In this document: piece by piece, positions 34,130 to 44,710 of the stretch
Numbering within the stretch: position 1 is the stretch's first letter
How the letters are laid out: each line of letters begins with the position of its first letter
Assembly (NCBI RefSeq): GCF_018294505.1
Contig: NC_057803.1
Location: 682,375,715 to 682,439,714, forward strand
DNA from: Triticum aestivum
Lineage: Eukaryota > Streptophyta > Magnoliopsida > Poales > Poaceae
Length of the DNA stretch: 64,000 bases
Direction: 5' to 3'
Notes under the pieces: generated by a model
The model's input: only the letters and a program-made list of their open reading frames with translations
The model's database searches: none
Told to the model about the DNA's origin: nothing
Program-made: the position numbers and the translations under genes

Positions 34130-35408
34130 TTGCTCTACAAGACATATTGTAAAGATTTTAGACTAAGTTCATGATTATTAAGTTCATCTAATCAAATTAT
34201 ATAATGAACTCCCACTCAGATAGACATCCCTCCAGTCATCTAAGTATAACATGATCCGAGTTAACTAGGCTGTGTCATCATCACGTGAGACGGATTGGTC
34301 AACATCGGTGAACATCTTCATGTTGATCGTATCTTCTATACGACTCATGCTCGAGCTTTCGGTCTTCTGTGTTCCGAGGCCATGTCTGTACATGCTAGGC
34401 TCGTCAAGTCAACCTAAGTGTTTGCATGTGTAAATCTGTCTTACACCCGTTGTATGTGAACGTTGGAATCTATCACACCCGATCATCACGTGGTGCTTCG
34501 AAACAACAAACTGTCGCAACGGTGCACAGTTAGGGGAAACACTTTCTTGAAATTATTATGAGGGATCATCTTATTTACTACCGCCGTTCTAAGTAAACAA
34601 GATGCAAAAGCATGATAAACATCACATGCAATCAAATAATAATAGTGACATGATATGGCCAATATCACATAGCTCCTTTGATCTCCATCTTGGGGCTCCA
34701 TGATCATCTTGTCACCGGCATGACACCATGATCTCCATCATCATGATCTCCATCATCGTGTCTCCATAAAGTTGCTCGCCAACTATTACTTCTACTACTA
34801 TGGCTAACACGTTTAGCAAAAAAGTAAAGTAATTTACATGGCGTTTCTCAATGACACGCAGGTCATACAAAAAATAAAGACAACTCCTATGGCTCCTGCC
34901 AGTTGTCATACTCATCAACATGCAAGTCATGATTCCTATTACAAGAACATGATCTCATACATCACATATATATCATTCATCATTCATCACAACTTTGGCC
35001 ATATCACATCACAAAGCACTTGCTGCAAAAACAAGTTAGACGTCCTCTAATTGTTGTTGCAAGTTTTACGTGGCTGCAATAGGGTTCTAGCAAGAACGTT
35101 TTCTTACCTACGTAAAAGCCACAACGTGATTTGTCAACTTCTATTTACCCTTCATAAGGACCCTTTTCATCGAATCCGCTCCAACTAAAGTGGGAGAGAC
35201 AGACACGCGCTAGCCACCTTATGCAACTAGTGCATGTCAGTCGGTGGAACCAGTCTCACGTAAGCGTACGTGTAAGGTCGGTCCGGGCCGCTTCATCCCA
35301 CAATACCGCTGAAGCAAAATAAGACTAGTAGCGGCAAGAAAGTTGACAACATCAACGCCCACAACAAATTGTGTTCTACTCGTGCAAAGAGAACTATGCA
35401 TAGACCTA
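34130..35408 (-). other. Untranslated leader of Angela copy A
   Basis: This is about 1.3 kb of leader, closely like the leader of copy 1. It has no gene. Confidence 0.75.
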
Positions 35409-35421
35409 GCTCATGATGCCA
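35409..35421 (-). promoter_or_regulatory. Primer-binding site, Angela copy A
   Basis: The minus strand reads TGGCATCATGAGC. It is a variant of the tRNA-Met site seen in copy 1 and equals the site of copy B. Confidence 0.85.
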
Positions 35422-35422
35422 C

Positions 35423-37131
35423 TGTTGGGGAACGTTGCAGAAAACAAAAATTTTCCTACGGTTTCACCAAGATCCATCTATGAGTTCATCTAGCAACGAG
35501 TGATCGGATTGCATCTACATACCTTTGTAGATCACGCGCGGAAGCGTTCAAAGAACGGGGATGACGAAGTCGTACTCGACGTGATCCAAATCACCGGAGA
35601 TCCTAGCGCCGAATGGACGACACCTCCGCGTTCAACACACGTACGATCAGCGTGACGTCTCCTCCTTCTTGATCCAGCAAGGGGGAATGAGAGGTTGATG
35701 AAGATCCAGCAGCATGACGGCGTGGTGGTGGATGCAGCTATCACCGCAGCAGGGCTTCGCCGTTCTACTACGAGAGGGAGAGGTGTTGCAGGGGAGAGGG
35801 AGGCGCCAGGACTCAAGGGTGCGGCTGCCCCCTCCCTCCCCCCTTTATATAGGCCCCCTAGGGGGTACGCCGGCCCTAGGAGATGGGATCTCCTAGGGGG
35901 GCGGCGGTCAAGGGGTGGAGTGCCCCCCAAGCCAGGTGGGGCGCCCCCACCCTAGGGTTCCCAACCCTAGGCGCATGGGGTGGGCCAAGGGGGGCGCACC
36001 AGCCCACTATGGGCTGGTTCCCCTCCCCACTTTGGCCCATGGGGCCCTCCGGGATGGGTGGCCCCACCCGGTGGACCCCCGGGACCCTTCCGGTGGTCCC
36101 GGTACAATACCGGTGACCCCCGAAACTCTCCCGATGGCCGAAACTGCACTTTCTATATATAATTCTTCACCTCCGGACCATTCCGGAACTCCTCGTGACG
36201 TCCACGATCTCATTCAGGACTCCGAACAACTTTCGGGTTACTGCATATTCATATCTCTACAACCCTAGCGTCACCGAACCTTAAGTGTGTAGACCCTACG
36301 GGTTCGGGAGACATGTAGACATGACCGAGATGGCTCTCCGGTCAATAACCAACAGCAGGATCTGGATACCCATGTTGGCTCCCACATGCTCCTCGATGAT
36401 CTCATCGGATGAACCACGATGTCGAGGATTCAAGCAACCCCGTATACAATTCCCTTTGTCAATCGGTACGTTACTTTCCCGAGATTCGATCGTCGGTATC
36501 CCAATACCTCGTTCAATCTCGTTGCCGGCAATTCACTTTACTCGTACCATAATGCATGATCCCGTGACCAGACACTTGGTCACTTTGAGCTCATTGTGAT
36601 GATGCATTACCGAGTGGGCCCAGATATACCTCTCCGTCATACGGAGTGACAATCCCAGTCTTGATCCGTGTCAACTCAACAGACACTTTCGTAGATACCC
36701 GTAGTATACCTTTATAGTCACCCAGTTACGTTGTGACGTTTGGTACACCCAAAGCACTCCTATGGTATCCGGGAGTTACACGATCTCATGGTCTAAGGAA
36801 AAGATATTTGACATTGGAAAAACTCTAGCAAACGAACTATACGATCTTGTGCTATGTTTAGGATTGGGTCTTGTCCATCACATCGTTCTCCTAATGATGT
36901 GATCTCGTTATCAGTGACATCCAATGTCCATAGTCAGGAAACCATGACTATCTATTGATCAACGAGCTAGTCAACTAGAGGCTTACTAGGGACATGTTGG
37001 TGTCTATGTATTCACACATGTATTACGATTTCCGGATAACACAATTATAGCATGAATAAAAGACAATTATCATGAACAAGGAAATATAATAATAATCCTT
37101 TTATTATTGCCTCTAGGGCATATTTCCAACA
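35423..37131 (-). repeat. 5' LTR of Angela copy A (1709 bp)
   Basis: It has the same ends as the 3' LTR and is followed on the right by the target duplication TATTT. TATATATA near 36155 and TTTATATAGG near 35843 are the TATA-like sites. Confidence 0.93.
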
Positions 37132-37136
37132 TATTT

Positions 37137-37308
37137 CTCGTTGCTAGTTGGAAGCAAACATTCGGTGTACGTAGAGTCATATCAGTGGCAGATAGGGCTT
37201 GAGAGAATATTGATCTTACCTTTAGCTCCTTGTGGGTTCAACACTCCATACTTATCACTTCCACTTTTGGAAATTGCTACGATGATTTCTTGCACTTGGG
37301 GATTATCA
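37137..37308 (+). repeat. LTR of the outer element, right piece
   Basis: It continues the LTR after Angela copy A and ends GGGATTATCA at 37308, ten bases before the primer-binding site. Confidence 0.7.
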
Positions 37309-37318
37309 AGCTCTTTTC

Positions 37319-37336
37319 TGGCGCCGTTGCCGGGGA
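37319..37336 (+). promoter_or_regulatory. Primer-binding site of the outer element (tRNA-Asp type)
   Basis: TGGCGCCGTTGCCGGGGA matches the 3' end complement of plant tRNA-Asp, the primer used by Athila-type elements. It identifies the preceding LTR as the 5' LTR and sets the plus orientation. Confidence 0.85.
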
Positions 37337-37933
37337 GCAATAGTGTGGGGTTGATATTCTCGTGTGTGTTTGTTTGCTTTCTTCACTAAATAGATTTTGT
37401 TTTTCCTTTTTTGTTCTGTTTAGTTGTGGGTGAAACATACAAAAAAAATTTAAAGAATGAAAATACAAAAAAAAATTATTACTTGCCTCTCATGCCTAAA
37501 AAGTTTTTCAAAAAGAGAAGTGATTGGAAAGTTATGCATTGAAGAAGTGAGGGTCAACCTTGAGCACTTGTGTTCATGCTCATGGAAACAATGTAGAATT
37601 TTTCATGGAAGTTTCTCTATAAATAATTATCCCCTTGTATATATCCATTGTATTATAAAAATGATGTGCCAAGCTTTGGTTTTAGGATGATTAGATTGCT
37701 TGTTTACTATATGCAGAACAAAAACAGAAACTTTAGCTGTAGCGCGTGATTTTACATCTTTTACTAGAAAGTCAAATGGGTCTGAAACTTTTTGCACATT
37801 ACTTCTGCATAAATTTCTCAAATTATCAAATTTATTTCATAATTATTGGAGTCACAGAAGTTCACTAAACTTCTAGATTACTACAGACTGTCCTGTTTTA
37901 GACAGATTCTGTTTTCTATGTGTTGTTTGCTTA
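37337..37933 (+). other. Leader of the outer element, first part
   Basis: This is noncoding leader ending ...GTTTGCTTA. The sequence continues after the Helitron at 44711 with TTTTGATGAATC. Confidence 0.7.
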
Positions 37934-38270
37934 TCTCTACTTCTAATGTCTCAGTTGGTAGTCCGCGTTTCGGGTTTTATTTTCGTCCCACCTCACCCGG
38001 TCTTTTTTGGTACTTCTTTGGTACTTCCTCCCACCTCCACCTCAGCCGCGAAAAACCAAAGAAAACCCCGCGATCGAGTCCCGCACACGCCCAAACTCCC
38101 GTCGTTATTAACTAAAATGATTGAAAATAAACCACGGAGCACAAACCGGCGAAAATTAACTAGCGAAAAAAACAGCAAACTGTGCGATCTCGATCTTGTC
38201 TGGTTTTTCTTTCGTATCTCACCCCGCACGTAAAACAAACCTCAATCTCGATCTGTTTCATCTCAGCCTC

Positions 38271-38400
38271 CAGCCCCGAGAGGAGCCGCCGCCGCCGCCG
38301 AGAGGAGACGCCCCAGCCCCGAGAGGACCCACCGCCGCCGCTGCCGCCGCCGAGAGGAGACGCCCCAGCCCCGATAGGATCCGCCGCTGCCGCCGTTGGG
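38271..38400 (+). repeat. CCG-rich minisatellite in Helitron cargo
   Basis: CAGCCCCGA recurs at 38271, 38314 and 38366 within GAGAGGA and CCGCCG units. It looks like the 5' untranslated region of a captured plant gene. Confidence 0.6.
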
Positions 38401-38434
38401 GAACGAGGTCGCCGCCGCCTCCCTCGCCCGCGGC

Positions 38435-38495
38435 CATGATGACCGATCTGGCGTTGGCGCCGGAGATCACCCTCTGGTCCATGGCCTCGACTAGG
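38435..38495 (+). pseudogene. Possible captured first exon (about 20 codons)
   Basis: ATG at 38435 follows a CCG-rich leader and opens MMTDLALAPEITLWSMAST before a possible GT donor in CTAGGTACG. I do not recognise the protein. Gene-like leader plus short exon is common in captured fragments, so it may be the first exon of a second captured gene or of the carrier gene below. Confidence 0.3.
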
Positions 38496-38779
38496 TACGA
38501 ATCCCTCCTCCACTTCTTCTGGTTTGGTTATTTCCGCATCTTGATCCGATTCGGGCGTGTGTGCAGTTTGCTATGATCTGGCGACGGGGATGCAAGGAGA
38601 AGCTGCTGCGGTTTCAAGGGGCCGTGAGGATGCCCACCATGAAGGCGTGTCTGGGATGATGGAGGTGATATCCGCCAGATCCCCGTTGTCGTCGACTGGC
38701 GGCGGCCAACTTCTCCTCTTCCATGGCGTCATCGGGGCCTTCCCCTGCCAAGCGTAGCGGCTCCTTGGCTGGATCACCG

Positions 38780-40170
38780 TCGCACACCTCACCGGCGTGG
38801 TCGGCAAGATCTGCATCTCGATCCTCGCCACTCTCCATCCTCTTGCAGGTAATAGGCTTTCCGCCCCCTCTTTTATCTCCGGCGTTCTCGTGTGCACGGA
38901 TTGTGAGCGTGAAGGAATATTTCTCTTCTATTTCATGGTGCTGCTGTGCTCCTTCTGCTTTCACACTGCACATATATAGATTCTTCAAAGGAATTGGATG
39001 CTGATAATATCAACTAAGTTCCCTGAATGTGATATATATTCTTCCCTCGCTTTGAATTGATTGCCCCAAACAATATATCTCTGGTTGACAGTCATGGCCT
39101 ATTATTATTGTTGTTAATTTACAACACTCTGCGCTGTATTGTCCAATCATGGTCCAAACTTCAACTTGGTTGTGGATTCATTGTATGTACCATATGCTGT
39201 TCATAGCTACAAAATTGCAATCTCGCGAAAATGTTCTTGAATACAGTAATTTTTTTGTCACATAACCCATATGCTGATGATAAAGTTTGTTGTATGAGCT
39301 TGTGGCATACTGATCCGACAGGTGGCAGGTATGCATTCAGATGTTGCAGCTCTAAGGAAGGGTAGTATATGGCACATGGCTTCGTGGGTTGTTCAACAAG
39401 AAGTGTTTTGGGCATATTCGAAAGGCAATCTTGTGAAAATTATACATCGATTTTCTTATTCCGTCATCAGCTTCTATTGATATGAGCGATACAAAAAGTT
39501 CAGCACTGAATTTTAGTATGTTAACTTGCAAGATTTCTCACGACTATGTTTTTTTGTTATAGGTTTATAAATTTCGAAATATAGTTGCAGCTTCACGGAA
39601 TGGACGGCCCAAATTATGTTAGTGTCTATATGTTTACTTGGTGGTGGTCTAGCGTGAGTGACACCTGCATCTGTAACTTACCCATTGGATGTTCTTCGAA
39701 ATCACCTGACAACACAGGTGATGCTTTTCTTCCTTTCGTGATTTGTGAATAACACTAAGCCAACCAGTCAATCAATATAACTTCCAGTTAGAACTTAGAG
39801 CATCTTTACCTAACGCTTTCATGCAATGTAGCTTTACAGACCAAAGGAACAGGTTTTAGTAAGCTAAACTTTCATGTCTATAAAATTCTGCAGAAAACCA
39901 CTAGGTATTACAAGGGCATCTTTCACACGTTGTCTACAATTTGTAGAGAAGAGAATAGTAGAGGATTGTATAAAGGCCTTTGGTCCACCTTATTGGTAAG
40001 CCGTATGTTTCTGCTGAGAATTGTTTTTTAGTTGACTTCCCAGTAACTTTTATGTGTTACAGGGAGTTGGACCTGATATATCAATCAACGTTTATGTATA
40101 TGAATCCCTGAGGTCTCATTGGAAAATGGAAAGTTGAATGTCAAACTGTGCGACCAATGATTTGATATGG
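38780..40170 (+). pseudogene. Captured mitochondrial carrier (SLC25) gene with introns, broken
   Basis: At least five exons fit one plant mitochondrial solute carrier. Exon a ends at 38848 (donor GT follows). Exon b (39322 to about 39500) has GMHSDVAALRK, SIWHMAS, KGNLVKIIHR and YERYKKF. Exon c (39591-39717) has MDGPNYVSV then LGGGLA and VTYPLDVLR, the PxD signature region. Exon d (39894-39995) has TRYYKGIFHTLSTICR and GLYKGL. Exon e (40063 to about 40170) has GVGPDISINVYVYESLRSHW. Introns keep GT...AG ends, so genomic DNA was captured, not mRNA. Breaks: TGA 39478-39480, a one-base shift near 39636, TGA 39655-39657 and TGA 40135-40137. Intact relatives move nucleotides or cofactors across the inner mitochondrial membrane. 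The C-terminal third was not found. Confidence 0.85.
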
Positions 40171-41202
40171 TACCTCCCTCTTCTCTCTTCTATGAACCCT
40201 ATAACACACGTCTCAAATCTTAATTTCTTTTATCCTATTGCAGGTTAATTCCAGTTGGGTGTGTTAACCTACAGTAATCAATCAAGTCAACAAATATAAC
40301 AATGATACTTTGTCTTCTGATTTTTGGTGATGATTTTTTTTGTGACTGAACTAACAGGAGTTGAAGCATGTGTTCTTATTTTTTATATGACTAGATGCAT
40401 ATGAACTGAAGCTCCATAATTTTCTTTTCAAGTCGACATTGGTGGCAACCAATACAATTAGCGTTATTTACAACCAATGAAGTCTTATAATTTTCTTTCT
40501 TAGAAATATACAGTGACGCTGACTATCATTTAGTAGCTCTACAGGCACTAGCCAAAAACAATAATGTTTATTTATTTAACCACCAAATAGAACAATAGGT
40601 TATTCTGCATTGTGGGTACACAAATCACAACACTATATTTCAGCTGTAGAAATCTGTGTGGATGCCTGCTGATATTTTAAGCCTACATATTGCCGATTTG
40701 GTTTGAGTAATGCTTGAAGCATAATTTACTTCCTAATGTGCAAATAGCAGTATCATTTTTTGTCAAGAAACTGAGAAGACGGAAGAGAGTTGGTGTTGTC
40801 AGTGTGGTGAGCCTATGCGGCAACCACAAGGCTGAAGTCTGCTTTGATCGTTATTCAAGATTTGAGCCTTGGCTCCGGTTTTGATAGCTCTATATCAGTA
40901 AGTTTAGTCCAGTAACTATTTTAAGTATCTTTACTGTGCATAGTTGCATACATTTTATTCATGGATTAGTCTTGGTAATATTAACATTTGAAAAGCAATT
41001 TTTGTGTGACCATTTTTTCATCTTAGTATCTCCATCTACCAGCAAAAGTCAACGTGCACAAACCTGTATTTAACATGCAACATGAGATAGTGTGCATCGA
41101 AACTATGCTTATGTTTGTGACATTCATGTGGCATCTCATGCAGATAGATTTTATTATCCATTTCTGTAGCATGCAATGTTTATTTTCTTCTTTTGGTCCA
41201 TA
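40171..41202 (+). other. Helitron interior without recognised gene
   Basis: It probably contains introns or remnants of captured genes. A short open stretch near 40760-40890 (LRRRKRVGVVSVVSLCG) is not identifiable. Nothing firm can be annotated. Confidence 0.35.
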
Positions 41203-41283
41203 ATCCCTCCTAAAAGAAATATAAGAGTGTTTAGATCACTAAAGAAGTGATCTAAACGCTCTTATATTTCTTTACATATGGAG
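41203..41283. mobile_element. Stowaway MITE inside the Helitron, ~81 bp
   Basis: It is almost one hairpin: AAAGAAATATAAGAG (41213 on) through GATCAC pairs with GTGATC through ATTTCTTT (ending 41273), with one mismatch. TA lies at both flanks and the outer bases are decayed CTCCCTCC ends. It is a typical short Triticeae Stowaway. Confidence 0.8.
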
Positions 41284-41985
41284 TACATGTCATGATTGTT
41301 GGATACACATGCAGACTTTCAGCGAGTTTTTGTTCTCGGACTTGGGATCCACAGTCCAAAGTTGATTGGTGGATCAAGTGAACTTGGTGCATCTCCATTC
41401 AAGCTGGAGTACAATTACCGGCCTGCTTGTTTAGCGCAGTCTCCACAATCATACAAGCAAATGAGCAGCTGGCGACCCAACACACAAAGTTTCTATCTTC
41501 TTATTTTCTATACAAGTAGCAGCTGGCGCAGCGGTGGTGTTGATGAACGACACCCAATGCAGAGGCGGCAGTTACCATAGGGAAGAGGTCAAGAACATCT
41601 AGCTCTTGTGGTGTTCCTCCTCATTATTGTCATCGCCATCAACAGCAACAATGACGACCGGCTCATGAGACAGCTACTAGAGAGGGAGCGAGGAAGGGGG
41701 AGACAAATCTTTCAGGTACAATGGTATGACAACCATGTTCTGAACTATCAATGAGATTTGGTGCTAAGTCAGCATCGTGTTTTATCCAATCTATCAAACA
41801 CCATAAGTTTCATGTCGAATGTGTTGTAGAAATGTTCTTCCATAAATATGGTTTTAGTCCTTCATATTTTAGTATCGTTGTAAATTTATCCATTCACATA
41901 TCACTCCGAGAAACATTTTTAATTGGGGGAAGGAAGAATGGGAGAAAAGAAGAGTGCTTTGACGTAAAAAAAGAAGTCGTCAATA
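41284..41985 (+). other. Helitron interior, unrecognised
   Basis: A 94-codon frame (41296-41580) and a shorter basic segment near 41640-41710 look gene-derived but show no domain. They may be more captured exons. Confidence 0.3.
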
Positions 41986-41987
41986 TA

Positions 41988-42016
41988 GCCCGTTGCAACG
42001 CACGACGTTCTACTAG
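41988..42016 (+). mobile_element. Internal Helitron 3'-end-like sequence 1
   Basis: GCCCGTTGCAACGCACG followed by 8 bases and CTAG fits the grass Hel 3' consensus. The base after CTAG is G, not T. Confidence 0.6.
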
Positions 42017-42154
42017 GAGATGCAAGTGGAGTGGAATAATGAAAATACATTGCATCAAATACATTTTTTGATTGTTACTGTAATTTTTTTCTATACATGT
42101 GAAATTGGAAATGCATTATGCTTATGTATGCAATCAGAAAAAAAATTAAAAGGC

Positions 42155-42182
42155 CAGTGACAACGCACGGGCATTGTACTAG
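42155..42182 (+). mobile_element. Internal Helitron 3'-end-like sequence 2
   Basis: GACAACGCACGGGCATTGTACTAG matches the Hel 3' consensus closely, including the GCACGGGCA core and CTAG end. Again G follows. Confidence 0.65.
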
Positions 42183-43756
42183 GGAAACAAGTATTGACAT
42201 TGTACTATGGAAACAAAACAAATAGACATGCAGACTAAGCTCCATATCCAAGGGATTTTGGTAGTACATGCCATGTTTATGCTCACTGTTGAATAGTTTG
42301 TATATAACTATTTATGCAATACTTGGACCATAGGAGCAATTCATTCTGTATATTTTGCTGGGGATTGTGCCTTGCAGTCAATTTATAGAAGGGTAAGATG
42401 TATCGCAATATCTTTGACTTGCATTCTCTGTGATGTCAAGTAAGAAAATAGAATATATACTCTTTGAATTATCTTTTTTTTTTGATGTCTCTATCTTACT
42501 TATATAATCCAATTGGCATTTGCTAGAGTTTCTGTTGATGAAACATTTGTTTTGTGATGTGAGGAGGTTCTGTTTGTGACTTGCATCAATTGTAGATACG
42601 GTTCGTAGATCATGATATCTGCACAATCTCAATCTACTTCTATGACCATATATTGTATTAATGGGTTGTGTCAGGGTTATTTTATCAACTACTGGGTTGT
42701 TGATCTACATTACGGTTTAATTCTTACACGAATTAATGTTGACTCGATTCCCTGTAGTAGGTTGAGAGGCTTCTCCTCTCATGATTTACTATGATTAGTT
42801 TGCTTGGCTCCATGCTCCTCATGATTTCTTTGAATTTTTCTGTAGGTGCTCGGTCAAAAATCACCTAAGGAAAATATGTTGTTCTTCTCTACAAGGGTTG
42901 CATGTGGAATTTGAGGAGAATCTGTGCACCAGCATCCGACTCCTTGATGTTGCTCTGATCATATTGTGTAAATATATTTCTAATAAAGCAATCGCCGATG
43001 GTGTACATGTTATAAATAACAAGAATCATCAAGTGTGAGCGATGGCAACATCATGATGGGATGGTATGTACTGTTGTGCTCATCAATAGAGTTAGATCAC
43101 TTTTCTGTCTGAGAGTCGATTTTTTGTGCGTTAGATGGATTGACAAGTACCAAAGATTGATGCCAAGCAGAACTAAAACCTGTCCATGGATTACCTTCAG
43201 TCCCGCATTCCAATCAACAACATTGGGCCGAGCGAGCGCGCGGGTGGCGCAAGAGGCAATGGGCAGCCGGTGGAGACTGAGTGGTGAGCGGCGGTGGTGA
43301 GGTCGAGAGGTTGGCACCAGCGGCGAGTAGGCAATTACCGTGACGGGCGAGCGGACGGGGCTTGTAGGTGTCACGATTGCATCACAATTGGAATAAAGTA
43401 AACAATGCATACTTGTGTGGCCATTGACTGATTTTGTGTGTTGTGTGCTTGTGTTAACAGCCAGCCAAATCAATCAGCCAAGGGCCATTATGTACGTGAG
43501 CGTGTTAGCAGTGGGTATATCTGAAGATTATTTCTCAACTCGGCATGTGGGTAGAGACTAAAAAGACAATGCCATGGTAGCATGGCAGACCTAGCAAGTG
43601 CCACGAACATCATGATATTCTTCCTTTTCTTAATTCCTTGATTTGAAAAATAATTTGCTCTGCGTGTATAGGAACATAGCAGTCGGGCAAACGACACTTT
43701 GGCATCTTGATCTATCAAGGGAAATATTTTTTTTACTTTAGAAAATGTGGGTTCGG
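42183..43756 (+). other. Helitron interior between end-like sequence 2 and the AP2 fragment
   Basis: I see no recognisable gene here. Short frames (for example 43051-43473 minus) have no domain. Confidence 0.35.
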
Positions 43757-43914
43757 ATTGGTCTGTTGAGTTATGGCTGGCTGATCGGATAATTTTTCTA
43801 TTTAAAAAATGTAGCAAATATCATTTCATTAGAGATTGGTCTGTTGAGTTATGGCTGGCTCATCGGAATAAATTTTTCTATTTAAAAATGTAGCAAATAG
43901 CATTTCATTAGAGA
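43757..43914. repeat. Tandem duplication of ~79 bp
   Basis: ATTGGTCTGTTGAGTTATGG begins at 43757 and again at 43835. Both copies run through TTTTTCTATTTAAAAA to CATTTCATTAGAG. It abuts the 3' side of the AP2-like frame. Confidence 0.85.
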
Positions 43915-43950
43915 TGGCTTTGCAGCAAAACGCAAATCACGCAAACCAAG

Positions 43951-44283
43951 CTATTGCCGCCTCGTCGCTCTGGCCGGGAGCGACAACAACCGCGGGTCTC
44001 TTCTTCGCCTTCTTAGTCGGCATCTCCTCCATTCGGATGCCTGCAGCACGAGCCACTCCGCCACCGCCTGGGACTCAACCTCCAGGATGTTTAGGTCCGT
44101 CTTCGGCCATCCGGCATGCCACACCGCCACGTCGTAGGCACGAGAGGCCTCATCGGCGGTGGGATACGTGCCGAGCCACCAACGCTGCCCGACATCGGAA
44201 AACTCCAGTCCAAAGTTCTCGGAGGGCTTCGCCCTCATGCCGAAGAAACCGGACTTTCCCTTCGGCGTCTTCTTCGGCGCCAT
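43951..44283 (-). CDS. AP2/ERF-like reading frame inside the Helitron (110 aa)
   Basis: It starts at ATG 44281-44283 (MAPKKTPKGKSG). Residues about 12-66 look like one AP2/ERF DNA-binding domain: FFGMRAKPS at the first strand, RWWLGTYPTADEASRAYDVA at the third strand and helix, then PKTDLNI. Intact ERF proteins bind GCC or DRE boxes in promoters. Differences from the usual domain are FFGMR in place of RGVR and a C-terminus that runs into an arginine-rich stretch (RRCRLRRRRRD) with no known motif. The frame is open with no stop. It lies on the strand opposite to the Helitron, between two Helitron 3'-like ends. Upstream (44284-44640) is a GGC/GGA-rich block like a gene leader. It may be a captured gene fragment; expression is unknown. 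Confidence 0.6.
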   Translation of the reverse strand: MAPKKTPKGKSGFFGMRAKPSENFGLEFSDVGQRWWLGTYPTADEASRAYDVAVWHAGWPKTDLNILEVESQAVAEWLVLQASEWRRCRLRRRRRDPRLLSLPARATRRQ

Positions 44284-44560
44284 CGGGGAGCGGGCGGCGG
44301 CCGAGCAAGGAGCGGGGCGGCGACGTGCGGCGCGGGGCGGAGGCGGACGGAGCGGGGCGGCAGCGTGCGGCACGGGGCGGAAGCGGACGGAGCGGTGCGG
44401 CGGACGAACCGGAGAGGAGGCGGACAGAGCAGGGCTGGAGAGGAGGCGGACGGAGCAGGGCCGGAGGGGAGGCAGACGGAGCGGGGCCTGGCGGAGGATG
44501 GACCGGAGGCGGAGGTGGCCGGAGAGGAGGCGGGCGGGGTCGGGGCGGAGGCGAACACGA
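44284..44560. repeat. GC-rich degenerate minisatellite
   Basis: Units around GGCGGACGGAGCGGGG repeat with variation. Several overlapping frames on both strands arise from it and are not genes. Confidence 0.7.
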
Positions 44561-44710
44561 TGGGGCAGCGCGGCGGCATGCGGCGGCCTAGGCGGAGTGG
44601 AATCAGTGGTGGGGGTCTGGATCTATGGCGAGGCAAAACCTTAAAAAGTTAACATGTAACTCTTGCAAACTATTTCAAGAGCCCATGGCAACGCACGGGC
44701 AGTCTACTAG

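Larger units (their letters stand above)
28443..37131 (-). mobile_element. BARE/Angela-type copia retrotransposon, copy A (complete, 8.7 kb)
   Basis: The 5-bp target duplication TATTT occurs at 28438-28442 and 37132-37136, so both ends are intact. In element order (right to left) it holds the 5' LTR 35423-37131, a primer site at 35409-35421, a leader, gag-pol 34129-30154, a polypurine tract, and the 3' LTR 28443-30121. The two LTRs differ at about 40 or more sites by eye (2-3%) and by one indel of about 33 bp. It sits inside the LTR of the outer element. Confidence 0.97.
37934..44710 (+). mobile_element. Helitron (6.8 kb) carrying captured gene fragments
   Basis: The 5' end is TCTCTACTTCTAATG directly after A37933. 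The 3' end is GCAACGCACGGGCAGTCTAC then TAG, with T44711 following. This is insertion between A and T with no duplication, as Helitrons do. The 3' hairpin has a GCCC/GGGC stem (44681-44700). Bases outside both ends join into leader sequence typical of the outer element. It encodes no Rep/helicase, so it is non-autonomous. Cargo is a mitochondrial carrier pseudogene (38780-40170, same strand), an AP2/ERF-like frame (43951-44283, opposite strand) and a possible first exon at 38435-38495. Two more Helitron 3'-like ends lie inside (42016, 42182). Confidence 0.85.
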
